This document shows positions 1 to 12,780 of a DNA stretch of 64,000 bases, piece by piece; within the stretch, counting starts at the first letter, position 1, and each line of letters opens with the position of its first letter. The translations under genes and the position numbers were made by a program. Source of the DNA: Zhengitettix transpicula (lineage: Eukaryota > Arthropoda > Insecta > Orthoptera > Tetrigidae). The DNA lies in assembly GCA_037074705.1 (NCBI GenBank), contig CM073594.1, positions 80,973,009 to 81,037,008 of the forward strand, given 5' to 3'. The notes below the pieces were generated by a model. The model ran no database searches and was not told the origin of the DNA. It was given only the letters and a program-made list of their open reading frames with translations.

Positions 1-940
1 AACAATTTTCTAATAAGCGGTTATGTAAAATTGTGTGTTTTTAAAGATATTCTCAATTACACGTTAAATTTAAAGCGCCCATTATTTTTTGTTTTTACTT
101 CTTACTTGATCGAGGCAGGATATAGTCACGTTAACAATTTATTAAAAAAAACTCGAAAACAATAAATATTGTAGCACGAGGAGATTTTGAATTATTATTA
201 ACGATTTTTACACATAATATAAAACGTATTATGAAAACGCAGCTATTCATTTTTTAGAAATTTATATTATTTATAATTGAAAGTGAAAAACTGTTCCATA
301 ATATATATTTTTATATTTGTTATGTTAGTTACTGGATTTTTCATAAAACTGTAACTTGATGCATGGCCATATTCATAAATGATTATGAAAACAAGTATTT
401 TTAAACTAATAAGACATTGATTTAAAAAAGTTCAATTCGCAAATAGTAATTTCTTAACAAATGTATGTTATAAGATGATTATTAAAATTTGATACGATCT
501 TAATAAAATTAAATTAAAAATGGAAACCAACATAATGTAATATCGAAAATAAATTTTAGTGACTTCAGTATAAAAATACATTCGAAAAATAAAAGCGTTA
601 TTTAAATTAAAATAAATTAACATAAATTACTTTAAAAAACTTGGAACCATAATTTGGAATTTGGAAGAAAATCATGAATTTGATTGTAACAATTTTAAAA
701 TTTTAGGCACTGAACTTAAAACATATAAACAAAATCTGTCAGAAACATTACACAATAACAAACTTAATTCAGAAAATCATACCATAAATGTAAAAAATAT
801 TTATAACACATTTCCTTAAATCAATATGTGCGTTTATGTTTTCCTTTACCCCACACTACTTGGAACACGACTAAGATCATAAAATTTGAGTAATGCGAGT
901 ATTATATAGTCAGTGACTCCTACAACCCAGGAATCGACAC
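1..940. other. AT-rich DNA, no feature seen
   Basis: Very AT-rich sequence with many stops in all frames. I see no gene, RNA or clear repeat. Confidence 0.5.
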
Positions 941-1059
941 CAATCTGGGCCTTTCTTGCATTATTTTCTTATGTAAACTGGTTCCACCATCACCCGTACG
1001 GTAAGAGTGCTCCATCCCTTACCTTTTAAGGTTAAAATTAAACACTAAAAAATTCAAAA

Positions 1060-1750
1060 GTATCACTATCAAATTCCGCGATCCCGAAAACATTTTATTC
1101 GACGCTAATAATGGCAGTTAACGAATGTATTTAAATGCCACCCACTCCACTCCCATTTACAGATGCGGTAGGTGTGTCTCAGTCCCTCGGTGTTTGTTCC
1201 TCGTTCGTAAGGAACATGTAAGCAAAGTTGGGTAGAAATTGCTCTACGCGTTAAAATTTACACACGGAAATTTATTTCGCCCCTTTCCATCCCCACTCCT
1301 AGGGGATTGAGCTACATCTTAACCAGTATGGTAAATGTCAGAATTAAACTTAGTGAATTAAATAATTCAAGATCAAACACCAGTCTCAATTGTGTATTTA
1401 TTGCTTTTATATAACGGCATTTCAGACACTTCGTCCGCCTTCCCCACACCTAGGGGCTCAACTATACTTAACTGACATAGTGAATGTCAGAATTAAACTC
1501 ATTGACTTGTATAACCCTAGATTTGACCCCAAACTCAGTCTTTTCTCGTTATTTTAATGTAAGTACCTTCCACCACCCCCTCCCCCTTACTGGTGCTGTA
1601 ATACACTAACAACATCTATGTAAAAAACGTAGACCCCCGAAAACTAATTATTCGACGCTGACACGTCGGCTTTAGCTTTTTTTGTTTTTTCAAATTTCAT
1701 CCCCATTTTCCTATTCGAAAGGTCGAAAGTTTTATCGCATTCGGATGAGT
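1060..1750. repeat. Decayed dispersed repeat, two units
   Basis: Two units share a CCCGAAAA ... ATTCGACGCT block (about 1083 and 1636). The first also has a GGTAGGTGTGTCT ... GGTGTTTGTT ... GTTCG block (1165-1215). The same blocks, in the same order, recur at 13680-13860, and the last block recurs near 5800-5850. It is therefore an old multi-copy family. Its link to Helitron-like elements is an inference, because the 13.5-kb copy begins with a Helitron-like terminal sequence. Confidence 0.5.
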
Positions 1751-2154
1751 GATACAGGAACCCACTAAAATTTATAGTGTACTTTTTATTTAATTTTTTC
1801 TTTAATATTATTGTCGGCGTAATGATTGATGCCAGAATATTGTTTGGTGCATGAATTCAGAGCCTGAAAATGTTTCTACGCGATTATTGTCGAAACAGCG
1901 TATGAAATATGCATAGAACTTTGGCGAAAACATCCTTGTGTTGTGCGATCCTGGCGAGTGTGTTTTTGGAGCCTTACCAGTGGTGGTCATGGAATACGAG
2001 TACGAGAAGCTTGTCTGGGGGACTTTAACCAATCTAAATAAATAGAACGACGTAAAATTTGTAAACAGTTGTTAGAGAGGCGCCGAATTTTTTTATGTGT
2101 AATGATATCTTTAATTTTTTTTGTTTAAATTCAAGGAAAAATCCTATAAAATAT

Positions 2155-2275
2155 ATTTTCCTTTCATGAATTTGGATATTACACAATTTGACACTGAAAC
2201 GTGTGGGCACATTAGTTTCCCTATTAAAATTTAATATTACACAATTTGGCGCCAAAATGTGTTGGCTTTAATTTT
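2155..2275 (+). repeat. Detached LTR 3'-end units with PBS-like sequence
   Basis: Two units of about 70 bp each contain ATTACACAATTTG. The second continues TTTGGCGCCAAAATGTGTTG. They match the PBS-like units inside the solo LTRs of this window but lie just upstream of one. They are probably the remnant of another LTR 3' end that is otherwise lost. Confidence 0.45.
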
Positions 2276-2305
2276 CATTGATTGTATAATTTTTTTTAAC
2301 TATAT

Positions 2306-3324
2306 TGTAATACCAATTAAACAGGCCATTAATTGTTTTAATATAATTTAATTGTTAGTGGTACGAATGCGTAAAGGTGACAATCAAGGCGGGTTTTATC
2401 CTTTGTTTAACAATGGAAACTGAAAATCCGCGCACTTAGAGAACTGAGTATGCGTTTGGAGAACGGCAGTCTGGAATCGGCGATGAAATCTGCTTACGAG
2501 AGATGATACAGTTAAAAGTCGACGGGGAGATATAACACAGTTCAGTTCACCTAGAGCAACAAACAGTAAAGTCGATAGATATAAAGTACAAATGGCGAGA
2601 TCCTGTAATTACATGAAAGCAAGCAAATATTTTTACGGAGAGATTTACATAATAATTTGCACACGGTGAAGCAAATGGTTGATTAACGTTTATTGAACAG
2701 TTTTCGCATAGAGGAGACCGGCATCCACTAGCTGACCAAAGGGGGCTGCTCATCCGAGGTTCCAGATAGCAGAGGACGAGTATTTCAATCGTGTGTATAA
2801 AAAATTTTAAAGAAGTGTAGAGGCAGTGTAAAAATGGCTTTTTAGTGTGGGAGTTTTCAAGATACTAGAGAGTGATCTGGTACCAGACAGAGATTCTGTG
2901 AGTAACAAAACTTTTTTACAAATTTGTAAACGATAATTAAAAAGGTATAGTCAGATTTCGTTCAGTTTTCTTCCGTTTCACTTATCTTCATATTGTTTTA
3001 CGTTAACTTTTTATGTTTGAATTGTTAATTGTCAGTTTATACATTGCTTTTGTTCTAATTATCAAACCCAGTAGTGACCCTGAAATATAGAGATCCGACG
3101 TATTTGATTGTAATGATATAAGAATTGTATTTTCATAAATGACACGAATTAATAAATGAAAAATTAAAGTATTTATTGTTAACTGGATGTAATTCGGCGT
3201 GCAAAATAGATTTTATACAATGTACATTTATCAACAATAAATTTTTAAATATAAATAACAAGGTGTTTATTACATAAATGGCTTCCTAAACGTAGGGCTA
3301 ATTTAATGAAATATTCTTGTTTTT

Positions 3325-3328
<4 letters not shown>
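2306..3328 (+). mobile_element. Solo LTR A
   Basis: Begins TGTAATACCAATTAA and contains the family landmarks in order: GGTACCAG, a GTGAGT donor-like site (2899-2904), AGTCAGATTTCGTTC, and a weak PBS-like stretch (ATGGCTTCCTAAACGTAGGG) near 3280. It ends TTTACT, a decayed ATTACA. Flanked by ATAT on both sides, with a (TA)n(GT)n tract on the right. No internal retrotransposon sequence follows, so it is a solo LTR. Confidence 0.75.

Positions 3329-3386
<58 letters not shown>
3329..3386. repeat. (TA)n(GT)n microsatellite
   Basis: About 16 TA units run directly into about 13 GT units, starting at the right target duplication of solo LTR A. Confidence 0.95.
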
Positions 3387-3389
3387 TTA

Positions 3390-4435
3390 TAATTACTAGA
3401 AACATATATATATATGTTTCTTGTAATTCATAAAATTCAATGTTGAATTAATTTCTCTGGTTTCTAACCATCACACGCATTGTTTCCACAGTTAAGTTTA
3501 ACATCATCGTCTAAATAATCATATACTCTTGTTACACGCTGATTAAAAAGCGGTATTTCCTACTTAATCAAATGTCTTAAATTGCCGTGTTCATTTGTTC
3601 CCAAATAATTACAGAACGAGCGACGGGAGCACCTGGGCTTTGCCCGTGGGAGAAAGCTTGTCGTAGGCTGTTCCCGTCCTCTAATCGTAGAACAGCTGTA
3701 ATTGAAGAGCCTGAGGGCTCTTGGTTTGGAGTGGCGGTGGCCCATGAAATGGGACCCAAATGCCTTGTTTCCCAACAGTCCTGTCAGGTACAGAACGAGT
3801 GAATTTAACGCTGTATTTGCGGCTTGCCAGATTATGGGAAAAGAAATTGAGTCACTTTCAAATTATCAACATAAAATAGACTTTTCTTTTAACGATATAC
3901 ACAATATTTCAGACACGAAAAACATTTAAAAATCCATCTTATATTAAATAGATAAAGTATACTAAAAGACAAAAAAAAAATTTTCAGATAATTTTTACAT
4001 AAAAAGCTGTGATGTCAGCGTGCGAATGTCACTATTAACCACCCCTTGTAATCAATTTCTTACCAACCTGCATGAGCCAATGTTCTTATATATTTTCACA
4101 TTAAATTTGTTTACGACCGAAATATAAAATTCAACAATCAAATAGACTAATTACCCAATTATATTCAGTGTATGTAATATGAGTGTATAATATATTCTTA
4201 TAATCTATTAATCAAGAATTCTGTGAGAAAATAATTTCGCTAATAAATGGGGCTTGTCACAACTACCAACGCACAAAAAATAAATGCTGCCTTCTATTTT
4301 ATTTTTAAAAAAATTGTGCTACAATTACTGTAATACGGAAGTAGAATTGTGACAATTTAGTTGTTTTTTGTGGATAAGCGCCTAGTATTATATTTTTCGA
4401 TAAGAAATAAACTATTTTTTCCACTCTTTATATAT
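3390..4435. other. No gene seen; possible degenerate repeat at 3600-3790
   Basis: AT-rich apart from a GC-richer block at 3615-3780 (GGGCTTTGCCCGTGGGAG and following). It has the flavour of a dispersed repeat, but no second copy is visible here. The short frames across this block have no recognisable protein. Confidence 0.35.
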
Positions 4436-4438
4436 TCA

Positions 4439-4850
4439 CTATCTGGGCGCCTGGCGTTGCCCGGGTATTCATTTAAGTAAATCAGTGAAAAAATTTAACT
4501 CAGAAATACTTCCGGTACATTACAAAAGAGTAGGCAAAGACAGCCAAAATTAATTCTAGTATTTTAGGAAAATCAAAATAATCCTGTATTTTAAAAAGTC
4601 AAAATTAATTCCGGTATTTAAATACTGTCGTAAAAACTTCTGGTGTTCTAATGGAGGCAATAATACTTCCGGTACCTTACCATTTTAAAATATCAAACCC
4701 CATATTGAACGGTATGTTGAACAACATATTTAGACGCAACGACTTCCTAAATACTGGATTACAGATATCAATCTCGTTCTTCTTTCGAATTATTTACGCC
4801 CCTCCACCCTTACCCTTAAGTACGGTCCCCTCTCCCGATAATATATTTTT
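4439..4850 (-). mobile_element. Helitron-like 3' terminus, decayed
   Basis: Read on the minus strand, the sequence ends with CCCGGGCAACGCCAGGCGCC followed by a CTAG-like terminus at about 4439. This is the usual short GC hairpin before the CTRR end of a Helitron. A similar terminus occurs at 13490 and, in plus orientation, at 51241. The 5' limit was not found. Confidence 0.4.
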
Positions 4851-4856
4851 TTAATT

Positions 4857-5715
4857 ACAGCTTAATGTCGCATTAACCTTTAGGTCATTAGCGACTTACA
4901 TCTGTTAAGTTCTACATTTGTATAACAATTAAATTACTTTATACAACTCAGTTTTCATCGTAAAGTCTATGAGGTTGTTTATTGCTGCTGATAAGTTGCA
5001 AATCTCCATCATTGAATGGGTGGCTATGGTTGATCTTCTTATCTCGCTATATTTGGGGCAGTCAAAGAGGACATGAGGAATTGTTGTGGGCTCCTTGCAT
5101 GAGCTGCATACCGGCTGCGGAGATCTGGAAATCAAGAATGAGTGAGTGAAACTGGAGTACAATGTTCTTATTCTGGTTACAACAACCTGTTGCCTTCGAG
5201 ATAGTTCTTTCGGGTGCGATATTTCTCTGATGCTGTTGACATTTCTGAGGATGACTCCGCATTCCTCTGGTTTCACTGGTCTACTCCACTTTTCCTCCAG
5301 TTCCTTGTCCCTATTGGTGCAAACTGGCAGGTTGCTGGATCTTCCTTGATGATCAGCTTTCACCTTCGCTAGGAGATCTTCCCTACTATGTCCTTATGCG
5401 CCGGTAGCCTGGCTATAGTGATCCGGTTTCTGTTTTCTAGTATTTTCAATAAATTCTCTCTAATTCGATTTATGCAACCATTTCTGTGCGCTGTACTGGT
5501 TATTCTGTGTATTGCGTCCTTGGAGTCTGTTAAGATGCTGTTGTTGGCCCCCGGTGTTTCCAGACACAGTTCCGTGGCCATGAAGATGGCGTATAATTCT
5601 GCTGAAATTATCGATGCATTATGGCTTATAGCGATAGATTTTTCTTTGCCTGTCGTAACTATTGCGCACCCAACTCCATTTGAATTTTTGGACCCATCGG
5701 TATAAATGACTCTGA
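4857..5715 (-). pseudogene. Non-LTR retrotransposon 3' fragment: RNase H and zinc knuckle
   Basis: This is the C-terminal end of a jockey/I-like ORF2 polyprotein. The RNase H domain would have removed RNA from the RNA:DNA hybrid. The minus strand at about 5705-5369 reads YTDGSKNSNGVG, then SAELYAIFMATELCLE, then ILTDSKDA, which gives the D, E and D catalytic positions. After a frameshift near 5366, the frame 5363-4929 reads LSRRQQVVVTRIRT and then CSSCKEPTTIPHVLFDCP. The latter is the Cx2C...HxxxxC knuckle that follows RNase H in these elements. Endonuclease and reverse transcriptase are missing, so the copy is 5'-truncated and dead. The probable 3' UTR runs on to about 4857. Confidence 0.8.
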
Positions 5716-5962
5716 GAGAAATAATATTTCTTCGATGAAAATATCTGCCTTTTGTGGATGTAGTAAAATTTCCACACCTGTCATACCCGCCATAGCGTTT
5801 GTTTCTGGTTCAATGGGAACATGTGTACTAAATTTGGTCAAATTTTCGTGTGGATTTGTGTGCGGAAAATATACACAAACACGCACACAATCAAATAAAC
5901 GAACACTTAGTGAATTTTTTAATTAAAAGAATTATAAGTTCTTATTTTACGTCTGTTTTTGA

Positions 5963-7390
5963 ATTAATAAATCAATTATTGACCTATACTGATTTTAAGT
6001 TTTCCGAATCAGGTTTCGTATCTGCTTCAAGAGGTATTTCCAAACGATTAACATTAAAGACTAATAGTACAAAGTCAACAAAAACAAAGTAAAGTAAACA
6101 AAAAATGCGATTAACTTACCAAATTATTATAAAAAACTAGCACTAAGTCTGTCATTCAGTCTTGCTACAACCTCGTTGATGTTAAGTGAATTGTAAGCCT
6201 CGAGCCACTTTTCAAAACTTTGTGAATTTAATTACATGTTAATTTTTTTAGTGCTAGTTTGTTATAATAATTTGGAGGTTGTTAGTTTTTTGTTTACCTT
6301 AGATAGTCTTTGTTCACTTTGTACAATAAATCTATTGTAATGCCAATTAATTAAGTCATTAATTGTTTTTAAATAATTTAAATTGTTAGCGAATAAATGA
6401 ATTGTAAGCGGTATATGAGCGAGCAAAGCAACAATAAGCGGTGGGTTCTGTTTCTTTGTTGAGGAGTTGGAATGGCGATTACGCGCGCAAAAAGTATAGT
6501 TAGTTTGCAGTCTACGGAGCGAAAGAGAAAAGTAAGTCGACGTCTACGATCAGCCACGAGAGGAGAGACATTAAAAACAAACCTCCACCGAGATACTTAG
6601 CAGTTCAATCCAGATTGATAAATGAAACAGTAAAAGGCTAAAATTTGCAAATCGTGAGTTCCAGTAAGCAAGCAGATAGTTGGACATAGAGATTTTTCAG
6701 CAACTAGCCATCGATGAAGCAAGGATTGCTTCATTATAAAGAACTTGAACAATTTCGTGTTGAGGGAAAACGACATCCGATAGCTGACCAATTAGGAGAG
6801 GATCATCCGATTTTCCTGGGACCATTTTCCACTTCATATTCGTAGAATCTGTGAGGAAATTTAGAATCAGTGTGATAAAATTTGCATTATAGTGTCCTTT
6901 TGAAGCTACAAAAGAATGCTGGTACCAGTCGAACAATATGTGAGTAACAAAACTTTGATAATAATATTTGTGAACGATAACTAAAAGGGAAAAAGTCAGA
7001 TTTCGTTCGTCTTTCATTTCGTTCGCTTTTAATTTAGCTTTCTTTCATTTATCGACTTATTATTTTTTGTAGGTAAATTTTAAACTGAATTGTTAATCAG
7101 ATCATTAAATCATTTACTGTGTTAATTGTCAAACCCAGTGAAGGCCGTGAGATAATAGATATTAAAATTTGATTTTAATTTTTGGAAGCCACAAATTGAT
7201 AATAAATTATTTTGTTTGTTAACCATTCATTCATTTAATTAACCTATCAGTGGATTATTACACTATATATGTAATCATTTGGAAATACCTTCTCTTTAGG
7301 AAAATACCTGAAGATACCAAATATCGAAACGTCGTTACGCTATGCATAAAAGTTAAGTGTTTGTATAGGTCAATAATTGATTTATTAATA
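5963..7390. mobile_element. Foldback element split by solo LTR B
   Basis: Long imperfect inverted repeat. The outer arms carry ATTAATAAATCAATTATTG (about 5964-5982) and its complement near 7371-7389. The inner arms carry ACTAGCACTAA (about 6137-6147) and its complement (6248-6258). Between them the arms match through AGGTATTTCC and GTACAAAGT. The right arm is interrupted at 6336-7266 by a solo LTR and its CTAT duplication. Removing that restores an element of about 500 bp. No coding capacity. Confidence 0.75.
6336..7262 (+). mobile_element. Solo LTR B
   Basis: Starts TGTAATGCCAATTAATTAAG and ends GGATTATTACA. Perfect 4-bp target duplication CTAT (6332-6335 and 7263-7266). The donor-like GTGAGT is at 6940-6945, after GGTACCAG. 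It lacks a PBS-like unit near its 3' end. It lies in the right arm of a foldback element, so it is younger than that element. Confidence 0.85.
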
Positions 7391-7399
7391 GATTTATAA

Positions 7400-9325
7400 T
7401 TGAGTTTCTTCTAAAGTGAAATATTTTTGTGATCTGCGAAAAATAGAAATATGAATTTTCAATTTGTTTTTGTTCTGGATTTTCTGAAATCGTGTTAGAA
7501 ATAAGAAATTATTCATTGTAAGGGATTTTATTCGGTTACGTAAAAAGCATTGAACAAGTAATTTATGATTAATTTCAGCTGTTATTGGTATATCACCGGA
7601 ATCGTATTACACGATCGTAAATGAAGAATACGTGAGATTTTATTACAAATAAGAAATTATTTTCTTCATTTCGATAAAGTGTTGTATAATTTCCTCTCGG
7701 CTATTATTAGTTTCATATCACAGGAATCATATTACACGATCTTAAATAACATTACCAGCAGACGAGTTTATAACTAATAGTGTTGCGTTTTGAACGATTT
7801 TATAGGTGGAACTGCAGGGGCATTTATTTATATTAGACACGAAAATGAATTAATTCGACAATAATATTTTGGTATCTTGGAATATTTTTATATAACCCCT
7901 TTTATCGCCGCCGCATACCGACTGTCACAGTTCATCTGAACAACCCCATCTCACCCAACTCCATGCTGAAGGAGCAGAAGTTGAACATAAGGGAGTGTCA
8001 TTGTTCATTTTATCTCAGGATGCGACACCAGTATGCGGCATCTTGGATGATTTATAATATTTTCTTCCCTTCTCCCCAATACATTCATGCCGAGGCAGGC
8101 TGGGCATTAATTCAATCGTCACGGTATGCAACTCGGCGACCAACTCACTGATGGGAGGTTAGTTTATATTTACAGCGAACTGCGACCGAATTTAAGCCGT
8201 TTGACCATATCGTTATTTTTCTGCATAAATTGAGCTAAGTGATATTTCGTTGCCTATCTGTTTTAACTATGATGCCGTGGAGTGTAAGTGGCTGCATTCG
8301 TCCGCCTTCTTTGCCCGTCTCAGCTTCGCGAGTCATTCATCCAGTCACCACGAGGGGGGTTTGTTTGTCCCTTTCCAAAGCTGGGAGAGCCAGCCACTCT
8401 GCATGTAAATGGCTCTGTCGACTCCAGAACTCTCAGTCAGCTGTTCAATTACTGTGACCACCCCCTCCGCGCCCCTTTCAGCTCATGCTGTGGATTGGCG
8501 AAATCCTGGTTCTGCTCTATTGACAGGTGTCACTAAGCAACTTCTAACATACAGCCACAATTTCAAAATATTCATTCACCTTTTTTTTTTCATTAAATAT
8601 TATGATTAATTGTATTAACATCTTTAACGTAATTTTAAATTTTTATGATTGACATTTATAATGATGTTTCATGTCCAATCGCTACAATCGTTTTATTAAT
8701 TAGTTCATTTAGTGCAACTATTAGGAAATTTATCATATATATAATCCAATAATTAATAAATATATTTTCTATTTCAAGTGTTTTTTAATATAATAATTCA
8801 AACCACGTGACTTATGTTAGAATACGTTTTTGATGTTATGGCTTGCTTTTACTTGCTCCACGTTGCCTTTGACTCTATAATCTGTCTCCCAAATTATTAA
8901 ACACTTTCTATCACCATTTATTGGGGATAATATTAAATAATTTATAAAATTAAACTATACTTCGTAGTAAATAATTAATCATACCAGAAAGGTATTATAA
9001 AGACCCTCGTTTTAATTTTTTTGTATAAATTAATAGATAGTTCTATTAAACGTAAATTGTAGTATATTGCAAATTTAGTAAAATTAAAAAAATTATTTGG
9101 AACATATACTTTTATCTTTTCTAAATGTTTCAAAATATGTCTATTCGTCTAATTTTAGCCCACAAGTTGGAATACCCTATTAAAATTTCAATTTCTCGAC
9201 ATTTAAATAACAAAAACAGTTAGTTTGGGTTAAGCATCAAATGATTGTTTTTTTGAAAGATATCTTTTGTACACTTATAACCCACGAACTGTAAAAATAT
9301 ATTATACAAAAAATATTTTAACTTT
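7400..9325. other. No confident feature; GC-richer patch 7900-8540
   Basis: Mostly AT-rich. The 7900-8540 patch is GC-richer and holds several overlapping short frames, but none shows a domain. I found no second copy in the window. Confidence 0.35.
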
Positions 9326-9331
9326 ATCTTA

Positions 9332-9371
<40 letters not shown>
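9332..9371. repeat. (TA)n microsatellite
   Basis: About 20 uninterrupted TA units. Confidence 0.95.
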
Positions 9372-9373
<2 letters not shown>

Positions 9374-9419
9374 TCTTTTTCTGAATATTTTCTGTTTTTA
9401 AGACACACTATCGTAAAAA

Positions 9420-10130
9420 CATACGCTTGTCGTTATCAAGCGCTGCGATCGCGGGGTGACAGCCCTCTCCCTTTCACACAGGCAATACGCTACCAAACTA
9501 GTCACATAAATTCTCTATCCCAATTTTCATGATTATAAAATTTTTATGAAGAAAATTCAACAGATGTAATCTTCGTAATTTTTGTGCTCTTTAAAATGTA
9601 ATACGAACAACGTTTCTCCAATGAACTGACGTGGTTATATAATAATTGTTTCGACATACTTCTTCCTTTAAGTGTTGCGCGGAATCTGTAAGAACGACCG
9701 AAAATAATTTTATATGATTTTGAAAGTAGCTTATGAAAGAAAAATATATGTATATAATTTTTCAAAAATTTACTCGTTTATCCAAAGAATTCTAAATAAA
9801 AAAAATTGACCTTAAAAGTGTATCTCCGAGTTAATAAGTATAATTTTACCAAACAGAAGTATCCAAGGGGCTACAGTGGTTTACCAAGTTTAGATTTCAC
9901 CCGTTTAGAAGAGAGGAATATAAAGTAATCTAATGTGTAATGATTTAAGATTAGCAAAAGGGATTGAAGATATTTTTAAACTACATGCACATTAAAATTC
10001 CAAAATTTATTTTTGTCCAGCAAAGTTTTGTAGCACTTTTGAAAAAGGTTCTTGAATGTATTTTTTGGCCACAAAATTTCTCATGCTCCCACATGCACCA
10101 ATTAAACAAGACTGATTGGCGTAACTGTTA
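9420..10130. other. No feature seen
   Basis: AT-rich sequence with scattered short frames, none recognisable. Confidence 0.4.
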
Positions 10131-10179
10131 AAGTTTCGACCTCTCCTTATCTAGGTCGATATGACGCATAGAGAAAGGT

Positions 10180-10340
10180 AGCATCTGCCGAGGGTCGACC
10201 AGGATAAGTCAATGGTAATCGCAGCGCATAGTAAACAGAGGTCCTGGTTTCGATTTTCAGTCCGGTCGAGATTTTTCTATCCGAATCCATTAACTTATTT
10301 TCATAGCGCTTAGAGACGAGGTGTAATTGAACGTATTTAG
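10180..10340 (+). mobile_element. Decayed tRNA-derived SINE
   Basis: GTCCTGGTTTCGATTTTCAG and TCCGGTCG match the B-box region of the clearer copy at 12.8 kb. A degenerate A-box-like stretch lies upstream, and related sequence (TTTCTATCCGAATCCAT) follows. It is a non-autonomous RNA polymerase III retroelement relic. Confidence 0.5.
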
Positions 10341-10462
10341 TCGGTTCTTGGTCACAAAACTGCATTTAATACAGAAATTGTATTACAAAACGTATATATT
10401 CAGATGTAATTCAGTAGACCTAATGATAATGTATATGTTAATGGTGGTAGACTTTATTATAT

Positions 10463-11262
10463 TGTAATGCCAATTAATTAGGACATTAATTGTTTCAACA
10501 GAAAAATATAAATTGTTTGAGAAACTCATTATAGCGGCAGGAGCTTTTGGATCAACAATAGAAAACCCGACTCTGTTCCTTTGTCGGAAGGTCCGTCAAA
10601 ATAGCGTGTGCGCGCTCAAATTGCGAGACGAAAGTACAGTTGGCAGGTAGATATGGTGAGATACAGTTCACGGAAAGACCTCGTCGAGGTATAACAGTTT
10701 TTGGAAGGAGAATTCAACAGGGTTGGCAATTAGTAAAACATTCATAAACGTATAACGTCGAAACCTGCTAAGAAAAAGCAGTTTTTGTGTTCATAGCCGG
10801 CCAGAAATAGCAAAAGTTTCGGTTTAAGTCCGGAACAATAAAGACTACCCAATCGACAAATCGCAGAATTCACTTAAGGAGAGCGGTCAACCGATAGATG
10901 ACGAAAGGAGGATCATCCGAGTTCCTGGCATCATACAAAATTTTGGATTAAAAATTTCGTCTAGAATCTGTGAGTTTAGAAGCAGTGTAAAACCCGGAAT
11001 AGTGTTTCGAAAATTAAAGGTATGCTGGAATGCTGGGCAGACGTGAGTAACAATTTTTTAAAAAAATTAATTATGTAAACGTAATTGAAAGATAGCCGTC
11101 AGATTTCGTTCTCTTTTTGATTAAAATTGTTAATCAGAGTCAATCTTTTTACTTTTAATTTAGTTCACAATTAAATTTCGTTCTAGTTTAATTTTTCTTT
11201 TAATTGTAATTTGTTGTTAATAAGTTTATTAAATTAATTGATGTGTCCATTTGTATATTACA
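10463..11262 (+). mobile_element. Solo LTR C
   Basis: Starts TGTAATGCCAATTAATTAGG and ends TATATTACA, with perfect ATAT flanks (10459-10462 and 11263-11266). The donor-like GTGAGT is at 11043-11048, and GTCAGATTTCGTTC follows near 11100. At 800 bp it is the shortest intact family member and has no PBS-like unit. Confidence 0.85.
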
Positions 11263-11543
11263 ATATTTTTTAACAGACGTAAGCTATAAGAAATTGTGGA
11301 AACTTCTACTCGTCACTTGAACTGTTCGTCACATGATTTTTTTGTAGATAATCTGCGTTGACAGTTCTTACTGGTAAGAATTTCTTAAATAATTCTTAGA
11401 AATTATCAATACAGATTTGAAACGCTTTCAATTACTTCTTGTGAACTTCTTATTTTATGGAGAAATACTCAAGGGAGCTGTATCTTAAACAAGGAGCTGA
11501 GGGTGCCATAAAGCCATGGTGCCGACATAACTTGGTCGACAAG

Positions 11544-11550
11544 TATAAAA
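11544..11550 (+). promoter_or_regulatory. Candidate TATA box
   Basis: TATAAAA within a GC-richer block (11500-11800), about 245 bp upstream of a short ATG frame that ends at a splice-donor consensus. It could be a core promoter. Nothing else in the sequence proves transcription. Confidence 0.25.
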
Positions 11551-11792
11551 CGAAAAGCCACACACTGTCTGGAGAGTGGATGAGGGAAATCTCGACGTCA
11601 GCCAGCGCCCGGTTTTCTCGGGGGTAGTTTGCATGAGAACGAGGGCGGGTGATCGTGAAATCCAGCCCTGCTCTGTATGCAGACTGGCTTCTCCAACCTC
11701 TTAGAGGGTTGCTCTCAACCCTTCAAGGTCAACGAGTTCGTTCGCCGTTACATTTCTCTGATAACATTGGACTTACGCCTCGCTCCGGGTTA

Positions 11793-11810
11793 ATGGCAGA
11801 CACTAACGAT
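11793..11810 (+). CDS. Possible first coding exon, very short
   Basis: ATG followed by six codons (MADTND) directly abuts GTAAGT at 11811, a strong 5' splice-site match, and the upstream block is GC-richer with a TATA box. This arrangement fits a short first coding exon. No downstream exon was identified in the window, six codons cannot identify a protein, and chance occurrence is quite possible. Confidence 0.2.
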
Positions 11811-11829
11811 GTAAGTATAAAAATTTCAA

Positions 11830-12770
11830 AGCAAGGAAATTAAAGAGTTCGGGAAAGAGAAGCATTTATCTTGTAATGAAGAAAGAGTCGTATTTGTCAT
11901 TTATTCGTCACGTACCATTTAGCGAGTAGCACAACAGTACCTAATTATATTATCGGGACGCATTATGCATCACCCCTCAACTTTTACTTCCAATTGTAGA
12001 CGACACTAGTCGCAATTTTAGGACATATTTATTATCTTAGCATGCGAGCAATATACAAAGAATTTATTTGAAATTTGTAAAGAACGATGAAACTACGAAT
12101 TAGGTCTCCCTACTACTGGATGTTCAGGTGTTATGTTAATTTATTTACACTGCCTCAGTCTTAATTTCGATCAAACGCTTGTTGAATAGGATCTAACAGC
12201 TAGAGAAATTAGAATGTCCAGTAAAGTAGTCATCCAAAAAATCCTGAAGTTTTATTACCTCTTTAAGAGGTTGAACTTCCGTCTGACTATAATCAATCAG
12301 TCCAGTTTTGAAGAAACACAGTCTGCGGATTCATCAGCGAATGAATTTGTCTAGGAAATGTTTTGAATTTATGACAAAAAAAATTCAATATTCTGTATTT
12401 TCACAATACCAGCATGATATAAACCCGTTTCTTAAGGGAAACTATAATTTTTCTTTAATTTATAAAATCTTTAATCCAGATATGGAGAATATTTGCGATG
12501 TTCGTGAATTATTATAATAAATATATTATTCACGGCGATAATAAATATCATGATCCCGAAACAATTGTTAGGAGTAGGCAAATTTTAAAAATAAGCTTCT
12601 GTATTCTGAAAGGAATAAAATAAATATAAGCCAAAAAAATTAAATTAAATGAAAAATTAAAATTTCTTCGTATTAAAATTTATATAAAATTAGTACCTCT
12701 CCCGGTAATAATTACCAGAACTTCATAATACATGTTAGTTTATTACATATCAGCAAGCCAAACTGTTGCT
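11830..12770. other. No feature seen
   Basis: AT-rich DNA with short frames only. There is no repeat match inside the window. Confidence 0.4.
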
Positions 12771-12780
12771 TAAGGATGGA

